Numbered from the stretch's first letter, positions 30,974-42,104 are shown. The stretch: DNA of 64,000 nt from Stomoxys calcitrans (GCF_963082655.1 NC_081553.1:154853441-154917440), one strand, 5' to 3'. The notes: a model not told the origin generated them from the letters alone. Translations and numbers: made by a program.

Positions 30974-32178
30974 CAAGTAAAAGCGTGCTAAGTTCGGCCG
31001 GGCCGAATCTTTTATTCCCTCCACCATGGATCGAATTTGTCGAGTTCTTTTCCCGGCATCTTTTCTTAGGCAAAAAAAGGATATAAGAAAAGATTTGCTC
31101 TGCTATTAGAGCGATATCAAGATATGGTCCAGTTTGGACCACAATTAAATTATATGTTGGAGACCTGTGTAAAAAGTCAGCCAATTCGAATAAGAATTGC
31201 ACCTTTTGTGGGCTCAAGAAGTAAAATAGAGAGATCGATTTATATGGGAGCTGTTTCGGGCTATAGACAGATTCAGACCATAATAACCACGTATGTTGAT
31301 GGTCATGAGATGATCCGTCGTACAAAATTTCAGGCAAATCAGATAATAATTGCGACCTCTAGAGGGTCAAGAAGTCAAGAAGTCAAGATCTTAGATCTGT
31401 TTATATGGCAGCTATATCAGGTTATGAACCGATTTGAACCTTATTTGACAAAGTTGTTAAAAGTAAGAATAAAATACGTCTTGCAAAATTTCAGCCAAAT
31501 CGGATAGGACTTACGCCCTCTAGAAGCTCAAGAAGTCAAGTACCCAGATCTGTTTATATGACAGCTATATCAAGGTTATGAACCGATTTGAACCATAGTT
31601 GGCACAGTTGTTGGATATCATAATAAAGTACGTCGTGCAAAATTTCATTCCAATCGGATAAGATTGCGCACTCTAGAAGCTCAAGAATCAAGACCCAAGA
31701 TCGGTTTATATGGCAGCTACATCAGGTTATGGACCGATTTGGACCATACTTGGCACAGTTATTGGATATCATAGCGAAACACGTTGTACTAAATTTCATT
31801 CGAATCGGAAAAAATTGCGCACTCTAGAGGCTGAAGAAGTCAAGACCCAAGATCGGTTTATATGGCAGCTATATCAAAACATGGACCGATATGGCCCATT
31901 TACAATACCAACCGACTAATAAGAAGTATTTGTGCAAAATTTCAAGCGGCTAGCTTTACTCCTTCGGAAGTTAGCGTGCTTTCGACAGACAGACGGACGG
32001 ACGGACGGACAGATGGACGGACGGACGGACAGACGGACGGACATGGCTAGATCGACATAAAATGTCGCGACGATCAAGAACATTTATACTTTTTGGAGTC
32101 TCAGACGAATATTTCGAGTAGTTAAAACCAGAATGACGAAATTAGTATACCCCCCATCCTATGGTGGAGGGTATAAAA
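30974..32178 (+). mobile_element. R1: R-family interspersed repeat, nested in HEL-D
   Basis: Begins AACAAGTAAAAGCGTGCTAA, then TTCGGCCGGGCCGAATC and CCCTCCACCATGGATCG. It ends GACGAAATTAGTATACC, then CATCCTATGGTGGAGGGTAT and AAAA. The blocks CCCTCCACCAT and ATGGTGGAGGG are mutually inverted near the two ends. The interior is a chain of degenerate ~150-bp modules (CCGATCGGTTTATATGGCAG, 'TTGGCACAGTTGTTGGA', 'GTGCAAAATTTCA', 'CTCTAGAGGCTCAAGAAGTC'). There is no credible ORF. I cannot assign it to a superfamily. The same family occurs at least eight times here. Confidence 0.75.
31983..32043. repeat. (GACG/GACA)n microsatellite inside R1
   Basis: GACAGACAGACGGACGGACG and on, a degenerate tetranucleotide run. 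Shorter versions sit at the same place in R3 and R5, so it belongs to the R family. Confidence 0.85.
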
Positions 32179-33651
32179 ATCAATTTGTTTTTTGTAGGTT
32201 TGTTTGTTCGTGTGTTCCTTATAGACTCAGAAACGGCTGAACCGATTTCTTGAAATTTTCACAGATGGTGCATAATGATCCCGTGGTGAAAATAGTGTAA
32301 TAAATTTTTTGATATCTGAATGGGGGGCGGACCCTCCCCCTTACCCTAATTTTCAGAAACGCCAGATGTCGGAGATGGATTTTGTATGCTCTCATATAGT
32401 GTCCTAAAAATACAAATTTTGTATCCAAATTTCGGATGGTGTACCTAGAGGGGCCGCCCCACCCAAAAACCTACCAAACATATATTTAGACCAATCACGG
32501 CAATATGGGACTCAAATGAAAGGTAATTAGGATAAGAAAGCGTATCTGATATATAATTGTCGGACCAAGTGTTGGGGAAATATGGGGCTCAAATTAAAGG
32601 TATTTGGGAGTAGACCACGCATCTGATATCAACATTAGGGACCAACTGTCTAGGGGACGTTCCACCACCATAATACTCCCAAATTGGACGTATTTGCTCA
32701 CCAAGACAATTTGGGTCTTAAAGAGAGTGGAACTAAATAGGAGTTTAAATGAGATTAGAAAACGAATTTGGTATCCAATTTTGAGGCCAATGGCAATATG
32801 GGGGTCAAATAAATTATGTATAGATATATGAGAATAGAGCACATTGCTGATATATTTTCCGGGCTCAGTGTTTGGGGGACCAACCCACTCCCCAAAGCAC
32901 CCCTAAATCGGGCACATTTACCGACCATATCAATGTGGAGCTTAAATGAGGGGTATTGGGGGGTAGTGCAAGAAGTGATACCCACTTTCGGATTCAATTT
33001 TCTGGGGGTCCACCCCTTTCCCAAAATACCCCACAAACAGCAATGTTTTAGTGACCATCGCAATATGGGGCTTAATTATATGGATATGGGAGTAGAATAT
33101 CCAAATGTAGGACTATGTATTTAGGGCATCACCCCCCAAAGGGTAGAAATTGTTCGACCATGCCAATATGTGGCTCAAATGAAAGGTATTTAAGATTAGA
33201 AAATGAATTTGATAACCTATTTTGGGGCCATGTATTTGGGGGACACCTCATCGAGTAAACTCCCCTAAACCATTGACAATATGGGGTTTGAATAAAATTT
33301 GGAAGAAGAGCACGATGCTGATATTTTTTCATGGCCAAGTGTCTGGGGGAACACCTCACCCCCCTAAATCAGATATCATGAGAATATCGGGCTGAAATAA
33401 AGTATTTTAAGAATGGAGTACACCTTACATCCAAACTTAAATTCGTAGACCAATAAAGATCATATGGGATTCAGAAAAAGGCACTTTTATTGTTAAACTG
33501 TTAGTCAAGCGATATACTATTTTCGTAGCATGGTATTTTACTAAAAGCTCTTTAATTGTCGTAAAAATAAATATTCCAAGGATACTTTTGTTCTAATAAA
33601 GTAAAAGAAGGCGCAGCGGAGCGGGCCCGAGTCAGCTAGTTTCATATAAAA

Positions 33652-33920
33652 TATAGAGTATCAATTGTTAAGTACCACTCTAATACACAATTATACATTG
33701 TACATAAATCTTAACATTCTAACATCTTAACACTCTCTCTCATATCTGTTGTCATAAGTTGATGTATCTCATAGACACATACACCTGTTTATACATATAT
33801 TTAGTACTAAGCTCTCATTAGTAGTTCTTGCAGCTTTGATTTGCAATAAAGAAGACAGTAAGCATTTGAATACTTACAAGGCCGCTTGTTTCTCTTAACA
33901 TGATAGTGTAATACATTACA
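33652..33920 (+). repeat. 5' long terminal repeat (269 bp)
   Basis: Starts TATAGAGTATCAATTG and ends ACATTACA. It contains AATAAA at 33845-33850, a likely polyadenylation signal, and a TATACATATATTTAG stretch at about 33792 that might be a TATA region. Confidence 0.9.
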
Positions 33921-33924
33921 TAAT

Positions 33925-33937
33925 TGGCGACGAGGAG
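33925..33937 (+). other. Primer-binding site (TGGCGACGAGGAG)
   Basis: Lies four bases after the 5' LTR. TGGCGACGAGG is what a tRNA-Ser(GCU) 3' end (including CCA) would pair with; the tRNA identity is from general knowledge, not checked. Confidence 0.7.
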
Positions 33938-34053
33938 AAAAAAAATAACGGAAAACAGCAACAACGATTGCAATTTCAAGTTTGAGGTTCAATAACCTAT
34001 AAAAAAAAGTGAAGTGCATATGTATATATATATGCAAATGAAAAAACTGTTTT

Positions 34054-37000
34054 ATGGAATTAAATGAAAATAATTATTCAATGCCGCCAAAAATGGATGA
34101 TGCAAATGTGACTCTAAATAGTGGTCAAATGACGGTGTTCCAAACAACGAATGTGAACGAGTTCAACCCTAATGTGGAATCTTGGGAAGTGTGGAAAGAG
34201 CGCCTTGAAATCCATTTCTGTGAAATTGGTTGCACAGAGGACAACATAAAAAAATCGATTTTGTTGAAGTCGATTGGTGCAGTGCCGTATAAAGTGCTAC
34301 ATAGTTTATGCAGCCCTGATTCCCCTGTTCGTAAGACGTATGATGAGCTGTGTGTGATATTGGACACACAATATACTCCACCAACGATCGTTTTTAGTGA
34401 GCGGAAGAAGTTTTATGTGGCAGTTAAGAATGATGGCGAGTCTGTTGCTGAGTGGTATGCTCGTGTGAAGACCCTAGCACTTAATTGCAAATTTGGAGCC
34501 CATTTAGATGCATTCATCTTAAACCAATTTGTAATGGGTTTGCCAAATTTTATGTTCGAGAGGCTATGTGAGGAAGATGAAACTCTAACGGTGCAAAGTG
34601 CGTTGAGAAAAGCTATGATATTGGAAACAAAAAACATGGCGAAAGTAGCAGAAAGGGATCAAAGTTCAGTAAACTTTGTTAACAGATCGAAGCCTTCGAG
34701 AAAAAATGGCGGTGGTGGTAACAGCGGCAATAGTTATGGCGGTAACATAAGTGGTGGTGGCAGCAGCGGTGGTAGCGGTAGCAGAGGCAGTGGCAGCAGA
34801 GGAAATTTTGGTGGCAGCAGAGACAATAACGGCGACGGTGAAAGAAAATCATCGTGCTCTCATTGTGGTTGGCGTAACCATAGCTCGCAGTCTTGTAAAT
34901 ACAAGAACAGCAAGTGTCATTCCTGTGGAAAAATTGGCCATTTGGCATCTGTTTGCTACAATAAAAAGAGAAGTGTTAATTACGTTTCTAATGACACTAG
35001 TGAAGATTATGTTGATAATGATGTTTTCAATTATTCTATTTTTAGTGTGGCTGAGCGAGGTTCTAGTGACGTGTATTCCCTTCCAGTAATAATTGATGGT
35101 GTCAAATTGAATGCTGTGTGTGATACAGGTGCGCCATGTACATTGTTGCCTTTGTCGTTTTATGAAAACAACGATGTTAAGAAGGTTCTTCGTTCATGCC
35201 ATGTACCATATGTGGATTATAGCGGAGACAAATTGAAGCTGGTTGGTGAATATGATGCCTCAATTACTTTTGAAGGTAAAACTAAATCTGTAGTTGTTGT
35301 TGTTGTTGAGTCATCGAATCCCCCATTACTTGGACGTTCGTTTTTACGTGCTTTCAACTTTGAATTGCTGCAAGTGAACAATGTAAATTGCCCAAATTTA
35401 AATTCCGTGATCGAGCAGTTGAGAATGGAGTTTTCTGAGGTTTTTGAGGAAAAATTGGGTGAATATAATATCAATGCTGTTTCACTGAGGGTTGCTGAAA
35501 ATGCAACACCTGTATTTTGTAAACCAAGGCCTGTCCCTTTGGCTTGGAAAGACAAGATTGAGGCGAAATTACGTGATTTAATTGCGACTGGTGTGTTGGA
35601 ACCAGTAGATAACTCCGATTGGGGTACACCTTTAGTACCAATTTTGAAACCAAATGGCGATTTTCGCATTTGTGGAGACTATAAAGTCACAATTTATAAG
35701 TTTTTGGAGGATTTCAAGTATCCTTTGCCTCGGATTGAAGAAATTTTTGCTTCTTTGGAGGGTGGTGAACTTTTCACTAAACTTGATTTGTCGAATGCCT
35801 ACAATCAACTTGTTCTTGATGAGGATTCCCAACTGTTGTGTGCGTGGAGTACGCACATTGGAACTTTAAAAGTAAAACGTTTACCTTTTGGTGTTAAGAC
35901 AGCAGCAGCTATTTTTCAAAAAACTATGGAAAATCTATTTAGAGGAATTCCATATGTTGTAGTATATCAAGATGATATTACAGTCACTGGTAAAAATATG
36001 CAGGAACACATAAGTACGTTGCGTTTGGTTCTACAAAAATTACAAAGTTCTGGATTAAAACTGAATTTAAAGAAGTCTGAATTTTTCAAATCCAAAATAT
36101 CGTATTTGGGTTTTAATATTGATAAAAATGGACTTAGCAAAAATAATGATCGAATTTCGAGCTTAATTTCTGCCCCGATTCCTACAAATGTTTCGGAATT
36201 AAGAGCTTTCGTTGGTATGGCGAACTATTATTCCAGATTTATTGAGAATTTTGCGCAAATCATGTCTCATTTTTACCACTTGTTGGGTAAGGGCGTTCCG
36301 TTTGTCTGGTCGGATGATTGTCAGCAGGCGTATGATTTGATTAAAAAGTTTGTAACTCCAGATCGGGTTCTGGTCCATTTCAACCCTGAATTACCAATAA
36401 TATTAACAACGGATGCTTCGAATAGTGCAGTAGCAGGAATTTTATCTCACCAATTTTCGGATGGTCTCAAGCCCATTGCTTTTGTTTCAAGAGCATTATC
36501 AAAAAGTGAGAAAAATTATAGTACACTTGAAAAAGAGGCGTTGGCGATTGTGTTTTGTGTAACAAAACTCAAACAGTATTTACTTGGAAATACTTTTGTA
36601 CTAAGAACGGACCATCGTCCGTTACTTGCAATTTTTGGTGCAAATAAAGGTTTGCCTATGATGGCCTCAGCACGTATGCAGCGCTGGGCACTGATTTTAT
36701 CCGGTTTTAATTACACCGTTGAACATGTTAAGGGAGTGCAAAATGAAGCTGATGCTATTTCTAGAATGCCCCAAAGAAATTTTGAGAGCAATAATATTGA
36801 ATATTCCTATATAAATTTCATAGAAAATGAGGAAAATTTCAACTTGAATTTCAAGACTGTATCTCGTGAAACGAGACGTGACACTGTTTTGTCAAAAGTA
36901 GTAGAATGTATTGCAAGTGGAACCCTGCACAATTTAAAAGAAGATTTGTATACGCCATATCGTGAAAAAGATACACAACTTTCTGTCGAAAATGATTGCG

Positions 37001-38115
37001 TTCTGTGGGGATACAGAATCGTAATTCCAGAGAAACTGAGATCTGCAATCTTAACAGAATTACATCGTTCCCATTTGGGAATTGTAAAAACAAAGGCTTT
37101 GGCTAGATCGTATATATGGTGGCCTGGTCTTGATAAAGATATCGAAGATTTAATCAGGAATTGTATTCATTGTCAAAAATTGCAATCCAGCCCGGAAAAG
37201 AGCAGCCTAATTCCATGGGTGCCTGATGGTTCTGTGTGGAGCAGAATACACATTGATTATGCTGACCCGATTAAAAATTTTCATTTCTTCATTATCATCG
37301 ATGCTTTTTCAAAATTCGTCGAAGTATTTAAAACCAAAGATTTAACAACTGCTTTTACAATTAGAAAGCTGAAAGAACTGTTCTCACGCTATGGTTTGGT
37401 TGACACGCTCGTTAGTGACAACGGACCACAGTTCACATCATATGAATTCAAGAATTTCTTGGCCTTAAATGGTATAAAACATGTCTTGACTCCTCCGGGA
37501 CATCCGTCCACAAATGGTCAAGCAGAAAATTTTGTCAAAACTTTTAAAAAGTCTATTTTAGCAAATTTAGACCAAAACAAAGATGCCAATTTGGATCAAA
37601 TATTATGTCGTTTCCTAATGGATTACAGAAACATGAAACATTGCACAACAACTGAATCTCCAGCTATGCTGTTCTTTGGCAGGAAACTGAAAACCAGATT
37701 TAGTCTTCTAAAACCCCCAACAACAAAACAAAACATACTTAAGTCTCAAGACAACAACATAGTTCATCACAACGGTAATCGCAAAGAGTTTTTTTTTGAA
37801 GGTGAAACTGTGTTAGTACGCGATTATCGAAATCCAAATAAACCTAGTTGGACTAAGGCAGTAATTCAACGGCAACTAGGTCCACAATCTTACTCCTGTG
37901 TTTTGTCTCACAACAACAACGTCATCAAACGTCATCTTGATCAAATTCGTGGTCATAATCTAACACAACAACAACAGCCAATCGAGCAACCAACAACAAC
38001 TAATAACAACAACACATCATCATCTGAACCTGTTCCTATGCAAATGAATGAGGATGTTTCACTCACTAGAATGGAGCTCAGACCACGAGAGGGAGGTAGA
38101 GTTGTAAAGAAATAA
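34054..38115 (+). CDS. Gag-Pol polyprotein of the Mag-like Ty3/gypsy element
   Basis: 1353 residues in one frame. Gag ~1-300: capsid-like start ('FNPNVESWEVWKERLEIHF' at 37-55), then a Gly/Ser-rich low-complexity stretch ~218-262, then two CX2CX4HX4C knuckles (from Cys268 and Cys289). Aspartic protease: VCDTGAPCT with Asp357. Reverse transcriptase: 'LDLSNAYNQLVL', 'RLPFGVKTAAAIFQ', catalytic YQDD 638-641. RNase H: 'ILTTDASNSAVAGIL' with Asp787, 'TDHRPLLAIFG'. Integrase: HHCC zinc site (His1004, His1007, Cys1037, Cys1040) and D-D35-E at Asp1068, Asp1122, Glu1158, then a GPY/F-like 'LGPQSYSC' segment. All catalytic residues look present with no stop or frameshift. It makes particles, copies the RNA in the cytoplasm and integrates the DNA. 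Confidence 0.92.
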   Translation: MELNENNYSMPPKMDDANVTLNSGQMTVFQTTNVNEFNPNVESWEVWKERLEIHFCEIGCTEDNIKKSILLKSIGAVPYKVLHSLCSPDSPVRKTYDELCVILDTQYTPPTIVFSERKKFYVAVKNDGESVAEWYARVKTLALNCKFGAHLDAFILNQFVMGLPNFMFERLCEEDETLTVQSALRKAMILETKNMAKVAERDQSSVNFVNRSKPSRKNGGGGNSGNSYGGNISGGGSSGGSGSRGSGSRGNFGGSRDNNGDGERKSSCSHCGWRNHSSQSCKYKNSKCHSCGKIGHLASVCYNKKRSVNYVSNDTSEDYVDNDVFNYSIFSVAERGSSDVYSLPVIIDGVKLNAVCDTGAPCTLLPLSFYENNDVKKVLRSCHVPYVDYSGDKLKLVGEYDASITFEGKTKSVVVVVVESSNPPLLGRSFLRAFNFELLQVNNVNCPNLNSVIEQLRMEFSEVFEEKLGEYNINAVSLRVAENATPVFCKPRPVPLAWKDKIEAKLRDLIATGVLEPVDNSDWGTPLVPILKPNGDFRICGDYKVTIYKFLEDFKYPLPRIEEIFASLEGGELFTKLDLSNAYNQLVLDEDSQLLCAWSTHIGTLKVKRLPFGVKTAAAIFQKTMENLFRGIPYVVVYQDDITVTGKNMQEHISTLRLVLQKLQSSGLKLNLKKSEFFKSKISYLGFNIDKNGLSKNNDRISSLISAPIPTNVSELRAFVGMANYYSRFIENFAQIMSHFYHLLGKGVPFVWSDDCQQAYDLIKKFVTPDRVLVHFNPELPIILTTDASNSAVAGILSHQFSDGLKPIAFVSRALSKSEKNYSTLEKEALAIVFCVTKLKQYLLGNTFVLRTDHRPLLAIFGANKGLPMMASARMQRWALILSGFNYTVEHVKGVQNEADAISRMPQRNFESNNIEYSYINFIENEENFNLNFKTVSRETRRDTVLSKVVECIASGTLHNLKEDLYTPYREKDTQLSVENDCVLWGYRIVIPEKLRSAILTELHRSHLGIVKTKALARSYIWWPGLDKDIEDLIRNCIHCQKLQSSPEKSSLIPWVPDGSVWSRIHIDYADPIKNFHFFIIIDAFSKFVEVFKTKDLTTAFTIRKLKELFSRYGLVDTLVSDNGPQFTSYEFKNFLALNGIKHVLTPPGHPSTNGQAENFVKTFKKSILANLDQNKDANLDQILCRFLMDYRNMKHCTTTESPAMLFFGRKLKTRFSLLKPPTTKQNILKSQDNNIVHHNGNRKEFFFEGETVLVRDYRNPNKPSWTKAVIQRQLGPQSYSCVLSHNNNVIKRHLDQIRGHNLTQQQQPIEQPTTTNNNNTSSSEPVPMQMNEDVSLTRMELRPREGGRVVKK
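34707..34835 (+). repeat. GGT/AGC-rich low-complexity stretch in gag
   Basis: Imperfect trinucleotide repetition (GGTGGTGGTAACAGCGGC, later GGTGGTAGCGGTAGC) encodes a Gly/Ser-rich linker with RG steps just before the zinc knuckles. This is likely slippage-driven expansion. Confidence 0.75.
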
Positions 38116-38173
38116 CTCAATTACAATTTTCTATGTATTTTCAATATAAAATCATTTATTTATTATCAGCTTT

Positions 38174-38183
38174 AGGAGGAGCA
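38174..38183 (+). other. Polypurine tract (AGGAGGAGCA)
   Basis: Purine-rich run immediately before the 3' LTR, the expected plus-strand primer position. Confidence 0.7.
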
Positions 38184-38460
38184 TATAGAGTATTAATTGT
38201 TAAGTACCACTCTAATACACAATTATACATTGTACATAAATCTTAACATTCTAACATCTTAACACTCTCTCTCATATCTGTTGTCATAAGTTGATGTATC
38301 TCATAGACACATACACACATACACCTGTTTATACATATATTTAGTACTAAGCTCTCATTAGTAGTTCTTGCAGCTTTGATTTGCAATAAAGAAGACAGTA
38401 AGCATTTGAATACTTACAAGGCCGCTTGTTTCTCTTAACATGATAGTGTAATACACTACA
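38184..38460 (+). repeat. 3' long terminal repeat (277 bp)
   Basis: Same as the 5' LTR except C-to-T near the start, T-to-C near the end (ACACTACA) and eight extra bases in the ACACATACACACATACACC region (about 38309-38326). AATAAA is at 38385-38390. Confidence 0.9.
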
Positions 38461-38627
38461 TAAAATTTATAATATTTGATTGAAATATATACATACATAT
38501 TTACAATTGATTTGAATTTAAATTTGGATCGCAATTTCTGATATGACATGTATCTTCAACACCTCTGTCAAATTGATTTAGGTATTCCACATACCCAACA
38601 ACTATTGAGAACTGTGTCGATCACGCT

Positions 38628-39350
38628 CTTTTTATAGCCTCCACCATTTGATGGGGGCTATACTACAATAATTTCGTCATTCTGTTTGTAACTCCTCGAA
38701 ATATTCGTCTAAGACCCCATAAGGTATATCTTTCTTAATCCTCATGACATATTAAGTTGATCTAGCCATGTCCGTGCGTCTGCCCGCCCGTCTGTCTAAG
38801 AATGGTTGAAATCGGTTTATAACCTGATGTAGCCGTCATATAAACCGATCTGGGGTCTTTACTTCTTGAGACTCTAGAAGGCGCAATTATTTTCCGATTT
38901 GGATGAAATTTTGCACGACGTGCTTCGTTATGACTTCCAACAACTGCGCTAAGTATGGTTCAAATCGATAACCTGACATAGATGCCATATAAACCGATCT
39001 GGGATATTAATTTTTTGAATCTCTTGAGGGCGCAATTATTATCCGATTTGGCCTTTGGCCTTTCCCTTATAAACCGAAGCAAATAGGAAGTTGTACTACT
39101 TGAGCCTCTCAAGGGCGCAAGTCTTATTCGATTTGGATGAAATTTTACACAATGAAATTTATTATGGTCTCCAACATTCAATTCAAATATGGTCCGAATC
39201 GGACCATAACTTGATATAGCTCCAATAGCATACCAATTATTTTCTTTTATCCTTTGTTTTCCTAAAAAGAGATACCGAGAAAAAAACATATTCGATCCAT
39301 GGTGGGGAGTATATGAGATTCGGCCCGGCCGAACTTAGCACGCTTTTACA
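38628..39350 (-). mobile_element. R2: R-family repeat, inverted
   Basis: Left end TTTTTATAGCCTCCACCATTTG is the reverse of the R 3' end; right end CGGCCCGGCCGAACTTAGCA then CGCTTTTACATG is the reverse of the R 5' end. Interior ~150-bp modules are as in R1, with fewer units. Confidence 0.75.
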
Positions 39351-39484
39351 TGTTTATTTTCTATACCCATATGTAATGTCCATTGCAAAAAAGTGTTCAG
39401 AATTTAAAGTAGTGTATATACCAAAGCAAGTTTTAAAATCTGCTTAATCAATAGTAGGATTAAACATTAATATGAATTGCTATG

Positions 39485-40565
39485 AGTTCTATACATATTT
39501 GGCAACTAAGGAGGGGGAATCACTTGTCGAGTCACGTGATGGGACGAAAATCTTTCGCCTTCGTGCGGTAAAGTTTTCCTGCTTTCGGAATGAAAATTGC
39601 CTTTGTGTTCCTCCATCCCATAGATTTATATGACATGATGATACATGCGGAGTATATCTCCCTAAGCCAAGGCACCAGTTTATCAGACACAGCTTATAAT
39701 TCAACCGGTGATACATCATCAGGGCCTGGCGACATAAAGAAGTCGAAACTTCTTATCGCCCATAGGATTTTCGGCGCAAACACAATTTCCCCAATAACCT
39801 CTGACGAATGCATGCCAGTAAAAACCTTTCGTGGCTCCACCCTGTCCGTTGGAGAATTTTTCGGGAAATGTGTATCAATGTGTAGTTCTAGTGTTTCCTC
39901 ACTAGACATTATACAGACATTGTCTGACTTCTGAATATACCCCACCGTAATAGGTCTCGAGGACAGAATATTCTTGAGCCTAGAGGCCTCAGATGTATAC
40001 TCCACGGAGCTGCAGAATTTCACCAAGGATTCGATCTGAGCCTTTTTTTAGCTCGCCCTTATATTTTCTAAGCTCAGCTTGCAGATGTCCCAATCGTGGC
40101 TTGCGCCCTGTTGAAGAGTTTTCTGTAGTCCTTCCTTAGACCAACCAGCTCTGGGGTCCATCATGACGGTCGCTGTTTGCCCCTTTGACATGCAGACACA
40201 AGCGAGTCATTCATGGCCTTCGTTATCCGCTTGACCATTATTTCTATATCCTCCGCAGTTTCCACTTCCCTTTCTGATCCAGTTATGCAGTATTTTCTCC
40301 AAGGCTGAAACTAATATATCGATGATCAGAGAAGCTGTGATTATCCAACACTTCCCGGTCGCATATACTTCCACTTATATCTTCCGATAACAAGGTAATA
40401 TCTAGTACCTCCTGCCTGTTCCTGGTAATAAAGGTCGGTTTATACCCTTTATTAAAAATCGCCAGTTTGCAACTTATAATATATTCGATAAGCAGTTCAC
40501 ACATGTCTTTGACACCCGAACTTACCCATTTCTGGTGTTGTTTATTAGCATCACTTCCTACAATG
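39485..40565 (-). mobile_element. LOA-1c: endonuclease to RT fragment, inverted
   Basis: 40283-40657 (the last ~90 bases lie inside R3) gives the endonuclease part ('LLIEYIISCKLAIFNKG', 'PTFITRNRQEVLDITL', 'SDHRYISFSL'). 39694-40026 gives the pre-RT and RT start ('MSSEETLELHIDTHFPKNSP', 'SPGPDDVSPVEL'). 39489-39719 continues RT and ends in an unrelated tail. A stop breaks the frame between RT pieces. R3 is inserted at its right end; compare LOA-1e at 59610. Confidence 0.75.
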
Positions 40566-41245
40566 AGGCTATTTTTATACCCTTCACCATAGGATTGGGG
40601 TATACTAATTTCGTCATTCTGTTTGTAACTACTCGAAATATTCGCCTGAGACCCCATAAAGTATATATATTCTTGATCGTCGTGACATTTTATGTCGATC
40701 TAGTCATGTCCGCCCGTCCGTCTGTCTGTCGAAAGCACGCTAACTTTCGAAGGAGTAAAGCTAGCCACTTGAAATTTTGCACAAATATTTCTTATTTGTA
40801 AATGGGCCATATCGGTAAATGTTTTGATATAGCTGCCATATAAACCGATCTTGTGTCTTGACTTATTGAGCCTCTAGAGGGCGCAATGCTTATACGATTG
40901 GAATGAAATTTTGCACGACGTGTTTCGCTATGACTTTGGAATAAAATTTTGCACGACGTGTTTCGCTATGACTTCCAACAACTGTGCCAAATATGGTTCA
41001 TAACCTGATGTAGTTGTTATATAAACCGATCTGGCGAATTGACTTCTTGAGCCTCTAGAGGGCGCAATTCTTATCCGATTTGAATGCAATTTTGCATGAC
41101 GTAATTTATTATGACTCTCAACAACTGTACCAAGTATGGTTCAAATCGGCCCTAGACCTGATATAGCTGTCATATAAATCGATCTTGGGTCTTGACTTCT
41201 TGAGCCACTAGAGGTCGCAATTATTATCCGATTTGCCTGAAATTT
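40566..41245 (-). mobile_element. R3: R-family repeat, inverted, 5'-truncated, inserted in LOA-1c
   Basis: Starts TTTTTATACCCTTCACCATAGG (reverse of the R 3' end) directly after TACAATGAGGCTA of LOA-1. The interior shows the standard modules and a short CCGCCCGTCCGTCTGTC tract. The TTCGGCCGGGCCGAA end is missing. Confidence 0.7.
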
Positions 41246-41506
41246 AGGAAATTCAGGAAAAACGAGGCAAAAAAAACGCAATAAATTTAACATGGAAAAA
41301 ATTGGTTGAAAAACCAGATATATATATGAACTCAAAATAGAAGCTGTTTTTGGCAGTTCAATCTAGACTTATGCTGTCCAAGTGTGGGGATTCACCCATT
41401 TAATTTAGATTGGGCATAATTGGGTCTTAACAAAGTTACTGGTTTATTTTCTGTTCAGATGTAATAAAATGTGTGAGACTGCAAATTCACGAAGAAAGGA
41501 TTCAGA
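41246..41506. other. AT-rich DNA, nothing recognised
   Basis: No open frame or repeat that I could match. It separates two R repeats. Confidence 0.35.
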
Positions 41507-42104
41507 ACTAGTAAAAGCGTGCTAAGTTCGGCCGGGCGCAGTCTTATGTATCCTCCACCATTGATCGCATTTGTCGATTTCTTTTTCCGGTATCTATTTT
41601 TAGGAAAACAAAAGATAATGGATAAGAATTGCAATGCTATTGGAACTATATCAAATTCGGACTATAATTGAATTGAATGTTGGCGACCATAATAGAAGTC
41701 TTGTGTAAAATTTCATCCAAATCGGATGATATTTGCGCCCTTTAGGGTCTCAAGAAGTAAAATCGACAGATCGGATTATATGAGACCTGTATCAGGCTAT
41801 TTACCGATTTAAACCATATTTGGCACATATGTTAAAGGTCATGTGAGAAGCTGTTGTACAAAAGAGGCTTAAGAAGTACAATCATCAAATCGGTTTATAT
41901 CGGATCTATATCAGGTTATGGACTGATTTAGAGCGTACTTGACATAGTTGTTGCGAGAAAAATCCAAAACTTTATGCATAATTGCAAAATTCCAGACAAT
42001 GACGATCAAGCATATATGTATTTAATGGGGTCTTAGACGAATATTTCGAGGTGTTACAAACGAAATGACGAAATTAGTATACCCCCATTGGAGGGTATAA
42101 AAAA
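41507..42104 (+). mobile_element. R4: short R-family repeat
   Basis: Head CTAGTAAAAGCGTGCTAAGT, tail ACGAAATTAGTATACCCCCA then GGAGGGTATAAAA. Only about three interior modules remain, and the tail inverted block has lost the CCTATGG part. Confidence 0.75.

Larger units (their letters stand above)
30962..33639 (+). mobile_element. HEL-D: non-autonomous Helitron split near its 5' end by an R repeat
   Basis: The 5' terminus TCTTATATATAA (30962-30973) follows an A. The sequence resumes at about 32170 (TATAAAAATCAATTTG) and runs to CTAG at 33636-33639, followed by T. Between these sits R1. A 15-base duplicate of the terminus (TCTTATATATAAAAA) lies directly upstream at 30947-30961. Body modules match HEL-A and HEL-E in reverse orientation, with several modules lost. 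No enzyme gene is present. Confidence 0.75.
33652..38460 (+). mobile_element. Apparently complete Ty3/gypsy LTR retrotransposon, Mag-like lineage
   Basis: Structure: 5' LTR 33652-33920, primer-binding site 33925-33937, one Gag-Pol ORF 34054-38115, polypurine tract 38174-38183, 3' LTR 38184-38460, and a perfect 5-bp TAAAA duplication at 33647-33651 and 38461-38465. The LTRs differ by two substitutions and one 8-bp tandem duplication (extra ACACATAC-type unit in the 3' LTR), so the insertion is recent. Single ORF, two zinc knuckles and a serine-tRNA-type primer site fit the Mag lineage as I know it. No envelope ORF is seen. It landed 7 bases after the end of HEL-D. Confidence 0.9.

Noticed and set aside
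31983..32043. Regular GACG tetranucleotides that at first suggest a CRISPR-like or minisatellite array
   Set aside because: No spacers; a microsatellite carried by the R family, seen at the same position in other R copies.
35217..35669. 150-codon frame antisense to Gag-Pol
   Set aside because: Shadow of the 1353-codon ORF.
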